Made by a program: the position numbers and the translations under genes. 64,000 nt of DNA from Gracilaria domingensis. Its lineage: Eukaryota > Rhodophyta > Florideophyceae > Gracilariales > Gracilariaceae. The DNA lies in contig VCMS01000253.1 in NCBI GenBank assembly GCA_022539475.1, forward strand, positions 36,090-100,089, in the 5' to 3' direction. Shown here one piece after another: positions 32,404-42,067 of this stretch (the first letter of the stretch is position 1; each line of letters starts with the position of its first letter). Under the pieces are notes generated by a model. That model had not been told where the DNA came from, did not search any database, and saw nothing but the letters and a program-made list of their open reading frames with translations.

Positions 32404-34770
32404 ATGTCTTCAAAGTCGAAGTCCTCTCGGCTCGACGAGCTTGCTCGTCCAAAGTCTGTTTCGGCTCGTGTGACTACCGGCAGGGCCGAATCGAACCCAC
32501 CTGCGCTCTCTCTGCCGCCCCCGCGGTCGAACAGTAGCCGCAGTGAGCCGCAAGGACTCGTACCACAAGTGGATAACCCGGAGCGTTTGCTCCGCCGCAC
32601 CGGAGAAGCACCCCAGAACACGGAAGTTGGAAGAGGAGACCCTGGACCAGCACCTCGTGTGCAGACCCGTGGCCCCGAATCGGCAATCTCCGCCATGTTA
32701 GACGCAGCGACCGTCTCGGATTTTGCCTCCCTCCTACCCCAGTTAGAGAGGTGGTTAACGGAGGAACTCTCTAATCGTGTGCCTGTTCAGGTAGACAGTG
32801 TCCTTGAACAACGGGTCCGGTCCGGTATAGAAACGCAGCTCCCTGTGATCGTGGAGACTGTGTCCACCCGTCTTCGGAATGCTTCGGTTGTAACCGATGT
32901 GGTGGTTGAAACTGTGGAAAGTGAAGTCGCGAACCAACTCCGCAGGCATCGCCTACTGCCTGCTGGATCATACCCTCAACCTCCACCCGCAAGGGATGTG
33001 GTGCAGCAACTTGGTCACCCCGACAGGGCAACTCGCGCTGAACCCTCAAGGGATGAAGTATACAATGCGGGCGGCCTCCCCCGTGATGGGCAGATCGCGG
33101 TGGGCACGTCGAACGTCGCTCGAAACCCGAGGTTGGAAGGGCTCCTCAATGAAGCAGATACCATTCGAGGCACGTCGAACCCCTTACCGGCTCGGATGAA
33201 CCCGAACTCGGATGGCCTCCTCCACAATCAAGAACTTGTGCGGGGCACGTCGAACGTCGATCCAGTTCTGGTACCGGATTTGGATGGCCTCCTCCGCAGT
33301 AGGGAGACTGCGCGGGGCACGCCGAACGTCATCCCGAACCCGGACAAAAAGAAGCGTAACAAAAGGAAGAACCGTAATAGAAAGCGTCGAGGGTCGCGTC
33401 ATACTCGTTATGGAAACTCCGACTCCGATACCGACTCGGAGCATTCTGACTCTGATTCGAGTCAATCCAGTGATACGGAAGACGAATCTGATGTCTCCCG
33501 TATCCGGCGAATCAAGCCGAACAATCGGGAGTTCGCCAAGGTCCTGAGCTTCAAGACCTACCGCTTGATGAACCGTTCCGGAAAGTACAATGCTAAAGTG
33601 GCCCGGACAGTCGCGAAGTCCGCTAAACGGATGGCATTGCAGATTCCCGAGAAGTTCAGTGGGAACGATCCGATCACGGTCCTCAAGTTTCTCAGTGCGT
33701 TTAAAACCGCATGCAACCAGAACGGCATTCATGAAGGAGCTGCAGTCTGGCTCTTTCAGTTTTTCACATCCAGCTCGGCTTTAGAGCTCGTCAAGAACCG
33801 TATCTCGGGCGAGTCAGGAGCCGTGGATTCGGATGAGGACGATGAGCTTCTACGATCCTATCTGGAGGTCGTGAACCATCTCCTGGAGACGTACGCTACT
33901 GACGAAGTCATCGCGGAAGCGTATCACGATATAACAACTTATCGGCAGAGTTCCGGAATTACGGAAAGTGAATTCTCGGACCGCTTGTGGAAGAAGAATC
34001 TCCGCTGCGGTAACATATTCACTGATTCGCGTTTGAAGGCTTTATTCGTGGAAGGTTTACTACCAGCGATCCGCGCTTCGGTCCGCAATCATTCTGCAAC
34101 ACACCCGAAGATCGGATTCAGGCAGTTGGTACTATTTGCAGAAGGTCTAGGAGATACTCACCGTGGCGGAAAGAAGGTTCATTTCACGATCGAGAAAGCC
34201 CGTGACGCACGCAAGTCGCGTACGCGAGCTCTCCTTACCGAAACGGATACTAGTACGGAGTCCGAAGTAGTAGAAGACCAGGCTGGAGAGGCCCTAGCAG
34301 TGTTGCCCTCGCCGAGCGTCTCCTTCCCGTCGATACCAGCGACAAGTACCGCTTCACCTTCCCAGATGGGTCAGAGCACGATGCCTTCAACACCGTACTC
34401 GGCATACCAAACCCCTCGACAAGCCTTTGACCCGAACCGGAACCCAGCATGTCGTTTATGCTTGTCAACTACCCGCCCTTGCTGCGAGTGGATGCCTGCC
34501 GAAGTCCGGAACAAGTTGCTCCAGCAACGTGAGCAAAATTACACCCATCGGGTTGATGAAGGTTATTTCCGCCGTCGGATGCCATTTACTGGAGGCCAGG
34601 GACGTCGACCCGGTAATGTCGGTAGCCAGGGAAGTCGCGCCGACAATAGCGCTCCGATCCCCGGAAGTTCTCAACCAGCCAATAGAAGTCCCCGCCGTTC
34701 GGCCTTTATCCTGGAGGAGGAAGAACCACATCATCCTGAAGAGGAGGAAAACGCTCAGCAGGACGCGTAG
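32404..34770 (+). CDS. Gag of Ty3 chromovirus A1
   Basis: An intact 788-codon frame from ATG 32404 to TAG 34768-34770. The N-terminal third is Pro/Ser/Arg-rich with a helical stretch near residues 100-180. Four copies of an RGTSNV-type repeat (DNA 33102-33327) precede a strongly basic tract KKKRNKRKNRNRKRRGSRH and an acidic Ser/Asp tract. The capsid-like core follows (IPEKFSGNDPITVLKFLSAF; later YRQSSGITESEFSDRLW). Near the C-terminus a Cys cluster CRLCLSTTRPCCEW replaces a normal CCHC knuckle. The protein should form the virus-like particle that packages element RNA. The downstream pol frame is -1 relative to gag and open through the gag stop, so frameshift expression is plausible. Confidence 0.85.
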   Translation: MSSKSKSSRLDELARPKSVSARVTTGRAESNPPALSLPPPRSNSSRSEPQGLVPQVDNPERLLRRTGEAPQNTEVGRGDPGPAPRVQTRGPESAISAMLDAATVSDFASLLPQLERWLTEELSNRVPVQVDSVLEQRVRSGIETQLPVIVETVSTRLRNASVVTDVVVETVESEVANQLRRHRLLPAGSYPQPPPARDVVQQLGHPDRATRAEPSRDEVYNAGGLPRDGQIAVGTSNVARNPRLEGLLNEADTIRGTSNPLPARMNPNSDGLLHNQELVRGTSNVDPVLVPDLDGLLRSRETARGTPNVIPNPDKKKRNKRKNRNRKRRGSRHTRYGNSDSDTDSEHSDSDSSQSSDTEDESDVSRIRRIKPNNREFAKVLSFKTYRLMNRSGKYNAKVARTVAKSAKRMALQIPEKFSGNDPITVLKFLSAFKTACNQNGIHEGAAVWLFQFFTSSSALELVKNRISGESGAVDSDEDDELLRSYLEVVNHLLETYATDEVIAEAYHDITTYRQSSGITESEFSDRLWKKNLRCGNIFTDSRLKALFVEGLLPAIRASVRNHSATHPKIGFRQLVLFAEGLGDTHRGGKKVHFTIEKARDARKSRTRALLTETDTSTESEVVEDQAGEALAVLPSPSVSFPSIPATSTASPSQMGQSTMPSTPYSAYQTPRQAFDPNRNPACRLCLSTTRPCCEWMPAEVRNKLLQQREQNYTHRVDEGYFRRRMPFTGGQGRRPGNVGSQGSRADNSAPIPGSSQPANRSPRRSAFILEEEEPHHPEEEENAQQDA
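33102..33327 (+). repeat. Four imperfect in-frame repeats of 66-75 bp within gag
   Basis: GGCACGTCGAAC or a one-base variant recurs at about 33103, 33169, 33244 and 33316. Each unit encodes RGTSN/RGTPN plus a Pro-containing spacer and LLxxxE. All spacings are multiples of three. Confidence 0.8.
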
Positions 34771-34859
34771 AGGCGCCGCGCCCTGTCAAGGATGACAGCC
34801 TCAATGGAGGTCCAGCCGTTGAACGGAAAGCCGTTGCGGAAGAAGGACTCCATCATGAA

Positions 34860-36866
34860 GTGTTGAACTGTGAGATTGACACTTCCGAACCGGTTTACTT
34901 GTTTAGGAGTCAGAACTACAAAGTCCTGACAGCCCTCTATCACAAGCCCCGCCTAACACGGATGATCACAAGTGTTCTGGACACAGGAGCATGCCCAAAC
35001 CTGGTACACACCCGCGCTTTACCGCCCGGATGGGAGTCTCAGTTATTACCGATCAAGGCTCCCCGTGTATCGGATGCGTCCAACCGTTCGATGAATATTC
35101 TCGGCGTAATACCCCTGGATATCCGACTCGGTAACTTGAAGGTACGGATCCGGTTTCTTGTATCTTCCAACCTGGCAGTGGACTGTATCCTGGGCACATC
35201 TTTTATAGATCGATACATCAAAGCGATCTACCCCGGGGAACGGAAAATTTTGTTCTACAACTCACCACCCGTGGCCCTTCTTGACGCACACAAAGGTTCT
35301 CGAGATGGGAAGCCCATCCCCGCTCGCATCCCGAGACACACGGCATCACAGAAGCTTCGTGTCGCTCGCTCCATCATGCTCCCTCCTATGTCTGAGATGG
35401 CTGTCTTGGTTCAAACCGATACAAGTGGAATGGTTTACTTACAGAACAAGATTCAAACCGTTCGCCGGAACCTGCAACTACTGGCAAATGGAGTGATGGA
35501 AGTTCTTCCGAACCGGCCATTCCATGTATTGGTGGCCAACATGAGCGAACGACCCACAACTCTATCGAAAAACACCGTAGTCGGCGAAGCTCAACCAGCC
35601 CCCGCTGCTCTTTTCTCCATCACCAACCCCACTATCACACAAGTCGACGAGGACGTCTACAGCCCTAAGAAGGGGGGTACAAAAGACGAGATTGAGTCAC
35701 CGGAAGCGGACTGGACATCGACAGTGCACATCGGTGAAGAGTACGAGCCGCAGCGGAATAAGATCATTCAGCTGCTTTCCGAGTACGCTGATATGTGGGA
35801 CGGACACTTGGGAACAATCTCGGCCGCAAAACATCGGATTGAACTAGATCCTGATGCACGTCCAGTGCACCAAGCCCCCTACCGATCCGGTCAGAAGGCC
35901 CGAGAATGGGAGAAGGAGCAAATCACAAAGATGTTGAGGGAAGGAGTAATTGAACCGTCTTCGGCCGAGTGGGCTAGCCCCGTCGTCATCGCCTTGAAGA
36001 AGGATGGCTCCTGGCGCTTCTGCATCGATTACAGAAAGCTCAACGCCGTCACAGTTCGTGACTCTTACCCGATACCACGGATGGATGAATGCATTGATTC
36101 ACTGGGAGACGCAAGAGTGTTCTCTACCCTTGACGCCAACTCGGGGTATTGGCAAGTGGAAATAGACAAGCCCGATAGGGACAAAACTACTTTCACCTCC
36201 CACGTGGGTCTCTACCGCTTTATTCGGATGCCATTTGGTTTGAAGAACGCCCCTGCGACGTTTCAAAGAGCTATAGATGTCATCCTGAATAAGGTTCGTT
36301 GGCAATTTGCTATCGTGTATCTCGACGATGTCATAATCTACTCGAGCTCCGTCACGGATCATTACCGACACCTAGCTAAGGTACTTGATCTACTCCGAGA
36401 AGCCGGAATAACACTGAAGTTGAAGAAGTGCTTCTTCTTCCAGTCAGCAGTTGATTACCTGGGACATGTGATCCGACCCGGGAAGCTTCAAGTGGCGTCG
36501 AAGACTTGTGACGCTGTGACAAAAGCTAAACCACCACGGACACAGACCGAGCTCCGGGCGTTCCTAGGTCTCTCCAATGTCTACAGACGCTTCGTGCCGA
36601 ACTTTGCAAGGATCGCCCACCCGCTGAACCGGAAGCTTGAGAAGGACCAACCTGTCGACCTCGAACCGTTTTCGGAAGAAGATATGGAGGCGTTCGAAGA
36701 ACTGAAGAAGAGGCTCACCTCCCCTCCAATTCTATCTTTACCGAAACCCGGAAAGCCGTACATCTTGGAGACGGACGCCTGTGACCGTCAAGTCGGAGTA
36801 CTCTGCTACAGCAGCAAGAAGATGAGAAAGACTACCGCCCAATCGGATACTGGAGCCGTTCGTTAA
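34860..36866 (+). CDS. A1 Pol part 1: protease, reverse transcriptase, start of RNase H
   Basis: Protease: VLDTGACPNLVH with the catalytic DTGA and a later CILGTSFID. RT: ASPVVIALKKDGSWRFCIDY, STLDANSGYWQVEI (first Asp), MPFGLKNAPATFQ, YLDDVIIY (catalytic DD) and YLGHVI. RNase H begins with LETDACDRQVGVL. After about 36803 this phase loses homology and ends at TAA 36864-36866; the true continuation is in another phase (next entry), so there is one frameshift. The frame has no ATG at its start and is open back to at least the gag stop, in line with expression as a gag-pol fusion. It would process Gag-Pol and copy the RNA genome. Confidence 0.85.
   Translation: MLNCEIDTSEPVYLFRSQNYKVLTALYHKPRLTRMITSVLDTGACPNLVHTRALPPGWESQLLPIKAPRVSDASNRSMNILGVIPLDIRLGNLKVRIRFLVSSNLAVDCILGTSFIDRYIKAIYPGERKILFYNSPPVALLDAHKGSRDGKPIPARIPRHTASQKLRVARSIMLPPMSEMAVLVQTDTSGMVYLQNKIQTVRRNLQLLANGVMEVLPNRPFHVLVANMSERPTTLSKNTVVGEAQPAPAALFSITNPTITQVDEDVYSPKKGGTKDEIESPEADWTSTVHIGEEYEPQRNKIIQLLSEYADMWDGHLGTISAAKHRIELDPDARPVHQAPYRSGQKAREWEKEQITKMLREGVIEPSSAEWASPVVIALKKDGSWRFCIDYRKLNAVTVRDSYPIPRMDECIDSLGDARVFSTLDANSGYWQVEIDKPDRDKTTFTSHVGLYRFIRMPFGLKNAPATFQRAIDVILNKVRWQFAIVYLDDVIIYSSSVTDHYRHLAKVLDLLREAGITLKLKKCFFFQSAVDYLGHVIRPGKLQVASKTCDAVTKAKPPRTQTELRAFLGLSNVYRRFVPNFARIAHPLNRKLEKDQPVDLEPFSEEDMEAFEELKKRLTSPPILSLPKPGKPYILETDACDRQVGVLCYSSKKMRKTTAQSDTGAVR
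35664..35680 (+). repeat. 17-bp purine-rich repeat, copy 1 (within pol)
   Basis: CCTAAGAAGGGGGGTAC occurs here and again at 39046-39062. It resembles the polypurine tract before family-A LTRs (AAGAAGGGGG). A central polypurine tract is possible. Confidence 0.6.
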
Positions 36867-38353
36867 CCGCGCCGGAAAGGAACTACAGCACCTCTGAGCG
36901 AGAGTGCCTGGCCATCGTATGGAGCATGCTACTTCTAAGGCCATACCTGGAAGGACAACGTTTTGTAGTTCGAACGGATCACAACGCTTTGCGCTGGCTC
37001 CTCAATATAACCGACGCTACGGGAAGACTCGCGAGGTGGCGTCTACGCCTCGCAGAGTTTGACTTTGAGGTACACTACCGACCCGGCATAAAACATCTTC
37101 CTGCTGACGCAGTGTCACGGATGCCGACCGACGGAAATGATGAGACGCCTTTGGAGTATGAAATCCCATGCCTGTTCATAGAAGAGATGGAGACCGACAC
37201 GGACTATGTTGTGGCAGATGTCCTCGTTAACGGAGAAGTCATCAAGGACGCGCTGATCAACTGGCCAACATTCACCGATGACGGTGAGCCCTTGCATGTA
37301 TTCACAACCGTCCCGGAGCAACCTGACGTCACTCCGATAACGGTTGAAGAGTTCATTGCCGCCCAGGCGAGGGACCCTTTCTGCAAAGCTAAGGCCGAAT
37401 CCGTCGGAGATCCTAAGTCCCAGTTTGACTACAACCGTCCCGGGATACTGTGCAGAATATCACCGATCGACGGAGCAGTACAGAGAGTCGTACCGGAGTC
37501 CCTACGGGAAAGAGTTCTTGAACTCGCTCATTTCCAACGCTTGGCTGGACACCCCGGTGCAATCAAGATGTACTACACCCTACGTCGGGATTTCTACTGG
37601 CCACTCATGTCGCAGCATGTATTTGAGACCGTCTCTCGGTGTGAACCGTGTCGAGCCGTTCGCGGAACTCATTTCAGGAACCAAAAATACTTGAAGTTGT
37701 TCCCGGCAACGGGTCCCTTCGAGTTTGTGGCCATGGACATACTCGGACCATTGCCGAAAACCGGACGCGGAAAGAGATACATATTGGTGATAACGGACCG
37801 CTTTACTAAGCTCACTCGAGCCATACCGCTGTCGGACACGAAGGCCGCTGATATCGCTATCGCGTTCCTCGAGAATTGGGTCTACCCTTACGGGATTCCT
37901 ACTTACCTCCTCACCGACAATGGCCCGCAGTTCGTCGCCAAGTACTTCGAGTCGCTCTCTGCTGATCTCGGTATTACGCACGCTCTCACGACGGCATATC
38001 ATCCGCAGACGAACGGGCAGGCCGAAAGGTTCAATAAGGTTTTGGTGAACCGCTTGCGGCATTACGTAGCAGAGCACCAGAAGGACTGGGATAAGTTGGT
38101 CCAGCCGTTGGTGTACGGGTACAACCTGCAGGTTCACCGCTCAACCGGATTCACTCCCTTCGACCTCTCTCTTACGCGGCACCCTCCCGGGATCGTGCTC
38201 GACGAGCCTACGTCAGCTCTCCCGCAAACGGCATCTCTCCACCCGACAACGGCTGAGACCCGTCGCGTAACACGGGCCCGAATATCGGAACTAATCAAGC
38301 TAGCCTACACCAAATTAGGCAAAGCGCAGGAGCGCTACAAAGCGTCCCTTTGA
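36803..38353 (+). CDS. A1 Pol part 2: RNase H and integrase
   Basis: In the second phase RNase H continues as YWSRSLTAPERNYSTSEREC (catalytic Glu), VRTDHNALRW (Asp) and LPADAVSRM. The integrase follows. Its HHCC zinc domain spans HFQRLAGHPG to CEPCRAVRG. The DDE core shows FVAMDILGPLP, LLTDNGPQF and TNGQAERFNK. A GPYKVV-type module past the end is in yet another phase, after a frameshift near 38345. The integrase joins the cDNA to host DNA. All three catalytic acids are present, so only indels separate this copy from an intact one. Confidence 0.85.
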   Translation: MLQQQEDEKDYRPIGYWSRSLTAPERNYSTSERECLAIVWSMLLLRPYLEGQRFVVRTDHNALRWLLNITDATGRLARWRLRLAEFDFEVHYRPGIKHLPADAVSRMPTDGNDETPLEYEIPCLFIEEMETDTDYVVADVLVNGEVIKDALINWPTFTDDGEPLHVFTTVPEQPDVTPITVEEFIAAQARDPFCKAKAESVGDPKSQFDYNRPGILCRISPIDGAVQRVVPESLRERVLELAHFQRLAGHPGAIKMYYTLRRDFYWPLMSQHVFETVSRCEPCRAVRGTHFRNQKYLKLFPATGPFEFVAMDILGPLPKTGRGKRYILVITDRFTKLTRAIPLSDTKAADIAIAFLENWVYPYGIPTYLLTDNGPQFVAKYFESLSADLGITHALTTAYHPQTNGQAERFNKVLVNRLRHYVAEHQKDWDKLVQPLVYGYNLQVHRSTGFTPFDLSLTRHPPGIVLDEPTSALPQTASLHPTTAETRRVTRARISELIKLAYTKLGKAQERYKASL

Positions 38354-38670
38354 TTCCCGGATACGGTACACTCCAACCTTTAAGGAAGGGGATATGGTTT
38401 ACTTGGACGCTCCGCCTCGGAAGAAGAATTCAACCGAGTACGAGGATATCGTCAAGAAACTGCTGCCGGCTTCGGAGGTCCGTATAAGGTCGTTCGTGTT
38501 ACCGACACTACTGTCACACTGGATATTGACGGGTTACACCGATATTGTTAGTATTGACCGAGTGACGGCGGTGCCCGCTCCTGTTTCCGAGGAGAGCGCA
38601 ACCCCCGCCCCCGTCACCGATTCTAGTTCCGAATCGGCCACCCCTCCTATTTCCGAAGAGAGGGAAAAAT
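38354..38670 (+). pseudogene. A1 integrase C-terminal linker, frames mixed
   Basis: TFKEGDMVYLDAPPRKK and, in a second phase, GPYKVVRVTDTTVTLDI are the usual C-terminal integrase modules of Ty3 elements. They are read in two phases with a change near 38480. A Ser/Pro/Thr-rich stretch then leads to the chromodomain. Confidence 0.7.
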
Positions 38671-39093
38671 ATGGCTGATAAAACCAATAATGGAAGAGCC
38701 GCTACGGAACCGAACGCTCGCCCAGAAGCGCCGCACTCGGAGGCCACGCCTGCACAGCCGCTGGAAGAACCCGCTCCGGTTGAAGACAGTACCTCCGATA
38801 CGCCGCTCGCTGCACACGCGACTCCGCCTACATCTCAGCCGACCACGGCTTCTACTCACCCAGAGACGGAAAAAGAATGGGTCGTGGAGAAGGTCACGGG
38901 CCACGGTACAGCCGAAGACGGTGAGGAGCTCGTACGAGTGAAGTGGTACGGTTTCAAGAAGTCTACGTGGGAACCGAGCCGCAACATTCCACACAACTTT
39001 GTAGAACGGTACTTCCGACGAACGGCTCGCGAGGACGCATCGCAACCTAAGAAGGGGGGTACGAAACGCCAACACGGAAGCAAAGAATCCTGA
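38671..39093 (+). CDS. A1 C-terminal chromodomain region
   Basis: After a Pro/Ala/Thr-rich linker the frame gives EWVVEKVTGHG, ELVRVKWYGFKKSTWEP and NFVERYFRR. This is the chromodomain pattern: an aromatic residue before V-E-K, then V-K-W, then T-W-E-P, then a final Tyr. It places A1 among the chromoviruses, whose integrases use this domain to read histone marks at insertion sites. The ATG at 38671 probably lies inside a longer integrase frame that is broken by indels upstream, so this need not be a separate protein. It ends at TGA 39091-39093. Confidence 0.8.
   Translation: MADKTNNGRAATEPNARPEAPHSEATPAQPLEEPAPVEDSTSDTPLAAHATPPTSQPTTASTHPETEKEWVVEKVTGHGTAEDGEELVRVKWYGFKKSTWEPSRNIPHNFVERYFRRTAREDASQPKKGGTKRQHGSKES
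39046..39062 (+). repeat. 17-bp purine-rich repeat, copy 2 (end of chromodomain frame)
   Basis: Exact second copy of CCTAAGAAGGGGGGTAC, coding PKKGG at the end of the chromodomain frame. No LTR starts directly after it. Confidence 0.6.
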
Positions 39094-39296
39094 AACGGTA
39101 GTCCGCCTCCAACATTCCAGAAGCGTTTCTCCGAATCCCGGCATTGGAAAGCGACAACAGCTGGCGCGGGTTACTATTGTGCTCACCATCACATTCATGA
39201 AGCACAGAATGTAACAACAACATTGAGAAACAACCCGTATATCGGAACAGATTGAGAAAAAAGCAACCCGGACAGCTTTACAGCAATGTGCTCAAC

Positions 39297-39412
39297 GCGC
39301 GGCACACACGGGGGCGCCCAGCATGGACGCGGCACACGCCGGTGGCGCAAAGCAAGGACGCGATGCATGCGGCGGCTCCCAGCAAGGACGCGCCACGCAC
39401 GGAGAGCGACAG
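39297..39412 (+). repeat. Imperfect 30-bp tandem repeat, about four units
   Basis: Units built on GCGGCACAC...CAGCAAGGAC follow one another every 30 bp. In one plus-strand phase they give repeated ten-residue units such as HTPVAQSKDA and MHAAAPSKDA. Confidence 0.6.
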
Positions 39413-41844
39413 TACCATGCGCGCATGCTCTCTAGGCCCGTATACAGCAGGGAGCGCCTGGAAGCGCCAGAGGCTACTTGCAAGGATAATCAAAATATTT
39501 GTTCGGGAAATTACCCCTCCGCAAACGGTCAAAACGGCGATTACTTGTTTGCCCCGATATCTCGGAAACGAAGCCGTTTCAGAGGCTGAAAACACGCGAT
39601 TTGCGCTCCTGGCGCGCTCAAAATACTTAGGATTTTTGAGTGCCAGCGCGCGCGCCCTACGCGTACTACTGGCAACCGATTCGGCTACTAAGCGCACAAT
39701 GGATGCATCTCAGTACGGCATTCTTCGAAAAATCAATCGTTTATTTCGTGTACATCGCTGTGCATTGCTTGGCGCAATGCAACCAAACTTGATCACGCAG
39801 TCGAGCTTGAGGTCCAGAAACAGCTACGATTGCGGAACGTCCTTCGCTTCCGGTATTGGAGACTGCGGTGGCGTGACCGTTGGGTACAAAGCAAGTTCTG
39901 GTTTGAGTGCTTCGCCCGTCCATGGCGCCAATCGAAACGTATCTGTCACATCCTCAATGAGACTTGCTTGCGCCCCTGGAGGATACCATCCATCGCGTTG
40001 CCACATGTCGTTGTGACATCTATCCGCACGCCTTGCCAACCGGTAACGGAACTGCGCTGAACTGCGCTCGCCGTACTCTCGCATCCGGAGATCGCTTCCC
40101 AGCCCATTCTTTGGCCCGTTGGAGAGCCTGTACCGCACTATTGGATCGCCCGGCAACGAGCCTTCTCGCATCATCATTCATTCGAGCAGCGCGAGTGGCA
40201 ACCGCATCGGTCTCATCTTCATCCGGCTGTCTCGGGCTGTGGTTTGTGTGAGGAGCTGTAGTTCGAAGGCGGCCCATTCTTGTCGGCTGCCATGCTGCGA
40301 CTGCGTCCTTTGAACTTCCATTTTCTGGAGCTTCATGTTCGGACTTGAACCTGGAACTGCAGTGTTGAACGTCCTCCGTATTGCCTTCCAAAACGGATTC
40401 TTTCGGGAAGACCCTGCGCCACGCCGCACGTTATGAGCCGGATCAGAACTCAGACGCACTGAGCGAAAGAACAAAGGACACGACGGTGTACCCACCAGGT
40501 AGTCGACTCCTTTACGAACTCCTCCGCGCTGGAACGATATAGTTAGGAACGCTCTCTCCTAGGACCAGCATCCTCATTCCGCCTCGGGAAGGTACGGAGT
40601 AAGCGGTTGTGCAATACTCTTTCCGCATCATCTCGGCATCGCAGGATGTCGAGCGCGATGTCCGGAAAACTAGTCGGAGTTATCGTAATCAGACCAAAGA
40701 AAGCCCGGTCTTGGAGTCTGTCCCCAATCGAATCTGACAATACGTCAGGTCAAGGAGAGAATCCGCTTTCGGAAGCCTTGAACCCGTTCGCGAACAATGT
40801 TTTGTAACCCGACGTCACGATTTAAAGCACTAGCTCAGGTGGGAGGCGAAAGAGACGCCCTGGCGGGGGCAATTCAAATCCACGTCGTGACCAAGTCTCC
40901 AGTCGCTAACCTTGAGCTTGCCTATTGCGCCATACCGTAGCGGGCGGCAAAAAGAAAGCCAGGACATGCCAAGACGAATCCACTCCGCGTTCTAGTATCC
41001 CTGCCACGCAAGGGTGGCAAGGCGGTTCGTCGCGTCCAGGGTAACAATCGCGGAAAAGTGCGAGATGATTGGTGCGTCGGCACGAGAGAAACGGCTCCCG
41101 CGAGCACACCCGATTCCAGGATGTGTACATACAAGCTTGGACGCAAAGGGACAGCGACTCATGGGAATGTCTTGGTATGTTGCCAAGAGAGAAGAAGCAT
41201 GGCCTTCCGGGATGCGCGAGCTTCGGTGCTAACGTACATTCGCCTCCCAAGTGGTCTCGATTCGAGAAGAAGTTATCTAATCGAAGCGGCGGTTGTCCCG
41301 CTACCAAGCCGCGGACTGTATGACCAGACGGAGGGAAGTGTCCTGCGGCACCGAAACGGGAGGAGCTCCAAAGCTGAGCGCGAAGCAGCAGTAGTATCGC
41401 GACCAGGCGGCTTTGGTCATTCTCGCTCCGGCACGGACAACGGACCTGGCCATATCCGTTGGAAGTACCAGGATCCGGCGGACACGATGTCGGAATGAAA
41501 GGATTTAACTCGCAGTGGGCCACCGCGCTTTCAGGCACCATCACGGAGGCGTTTGTTGTGGAGGAGTACCCCCTTTCGGTATCGATAGGTATTGCTGCTA
41601 AAACCGCTGAGACGTCGAGAATTCCCGCAAGGGATACATAGATGATCTAACGCGTACGGTAGTGCCATCTGAGCGGCCGCCACTCGGTTGCGGCTTGCCT
41701 AAGCGTCTGATGCTCAAACTCCGTATCCGGACTTACCCATTGGTTACCACTCTGAGCATAGCTGCTGAGTAAACCGTTGCGGAGGAGGGAGACAGGATTT
41801 GTTTAGAAAAGCAAGAGACTGCAGGCACCGGAAGTTCGGAGTCT
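39413..41844 (-). other. Spacer between the A1 pol and 3' LTR with minus-strand ORF remnants
   Basis: About 2.4 kb in which the better coding character is on the minus strand, in pieces of 105-212 codons (40495 to 39824, and 41544 to 40906) that change phase often. Segments such as DEDETDAVATRAARMNDDAR and WQRDGWYPPGAQASLIEDV look protein-like, but no family is recognised. Antisense ORFs are known from this position in some plant Ty3 elements (Tat lineage). Alternatively this is an unrelated insertion with many indels. Confidence 0.3.
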
Positions 41845-41965
41845 TTATGAGCAAAAAACAGGCGACTGGGTGGGGCAATGTATCGATGTAGATCCCGAAA
41901 TCGGATTGCGTTTTTGAGGGAATCGTTGTCCGAGGACGGACCAACAAGTGCTTGAAGGGGGGTCC
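41845..41965 (+). pseudogene. 3' internal end of a family-A Ty3 element
   Basis: Carries the damaged counterpart of the peptide before the LTR at 21730: GTAGATCCCGAAATCGGATT and CGAGGACGGAC match that copy almost exactly. GAAGGGGGG just before 41966 is the polypurine tract. Confidence 0.65.
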
Positions 41966-42067
41966 TGTAACGTACTCGTTGCGTGACGGTTGCAGCGGTC
42001 ATCGCACTGTAAGGAAGCCGCTCGTCGCGTATGACATTTTGGAGTAGATAAGTAGTAGTAGTAAGTC
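41966..42067 (+). repeat. Family-A Ty3 LTR, first 102 bp before a gap
   Basis: Starts TGTAACG and follows the other family-A LTRs through GCGTGACGGTTGCAG, CACTGTAAGGAA and the GTA run, then enters the N gap. Most of the LTR would fall inside the gap. Agreement with the A1 5' LTR is only about four bases in five by eye. Confidence 0.8.

Noticed and set aside
40906-41544. 212-codon minus-strand ORF inside the A1 3' region
   Set aside because: No domain and Pro/Cys/Arg-heavy composition; too uncertain to list as a gene on its own.
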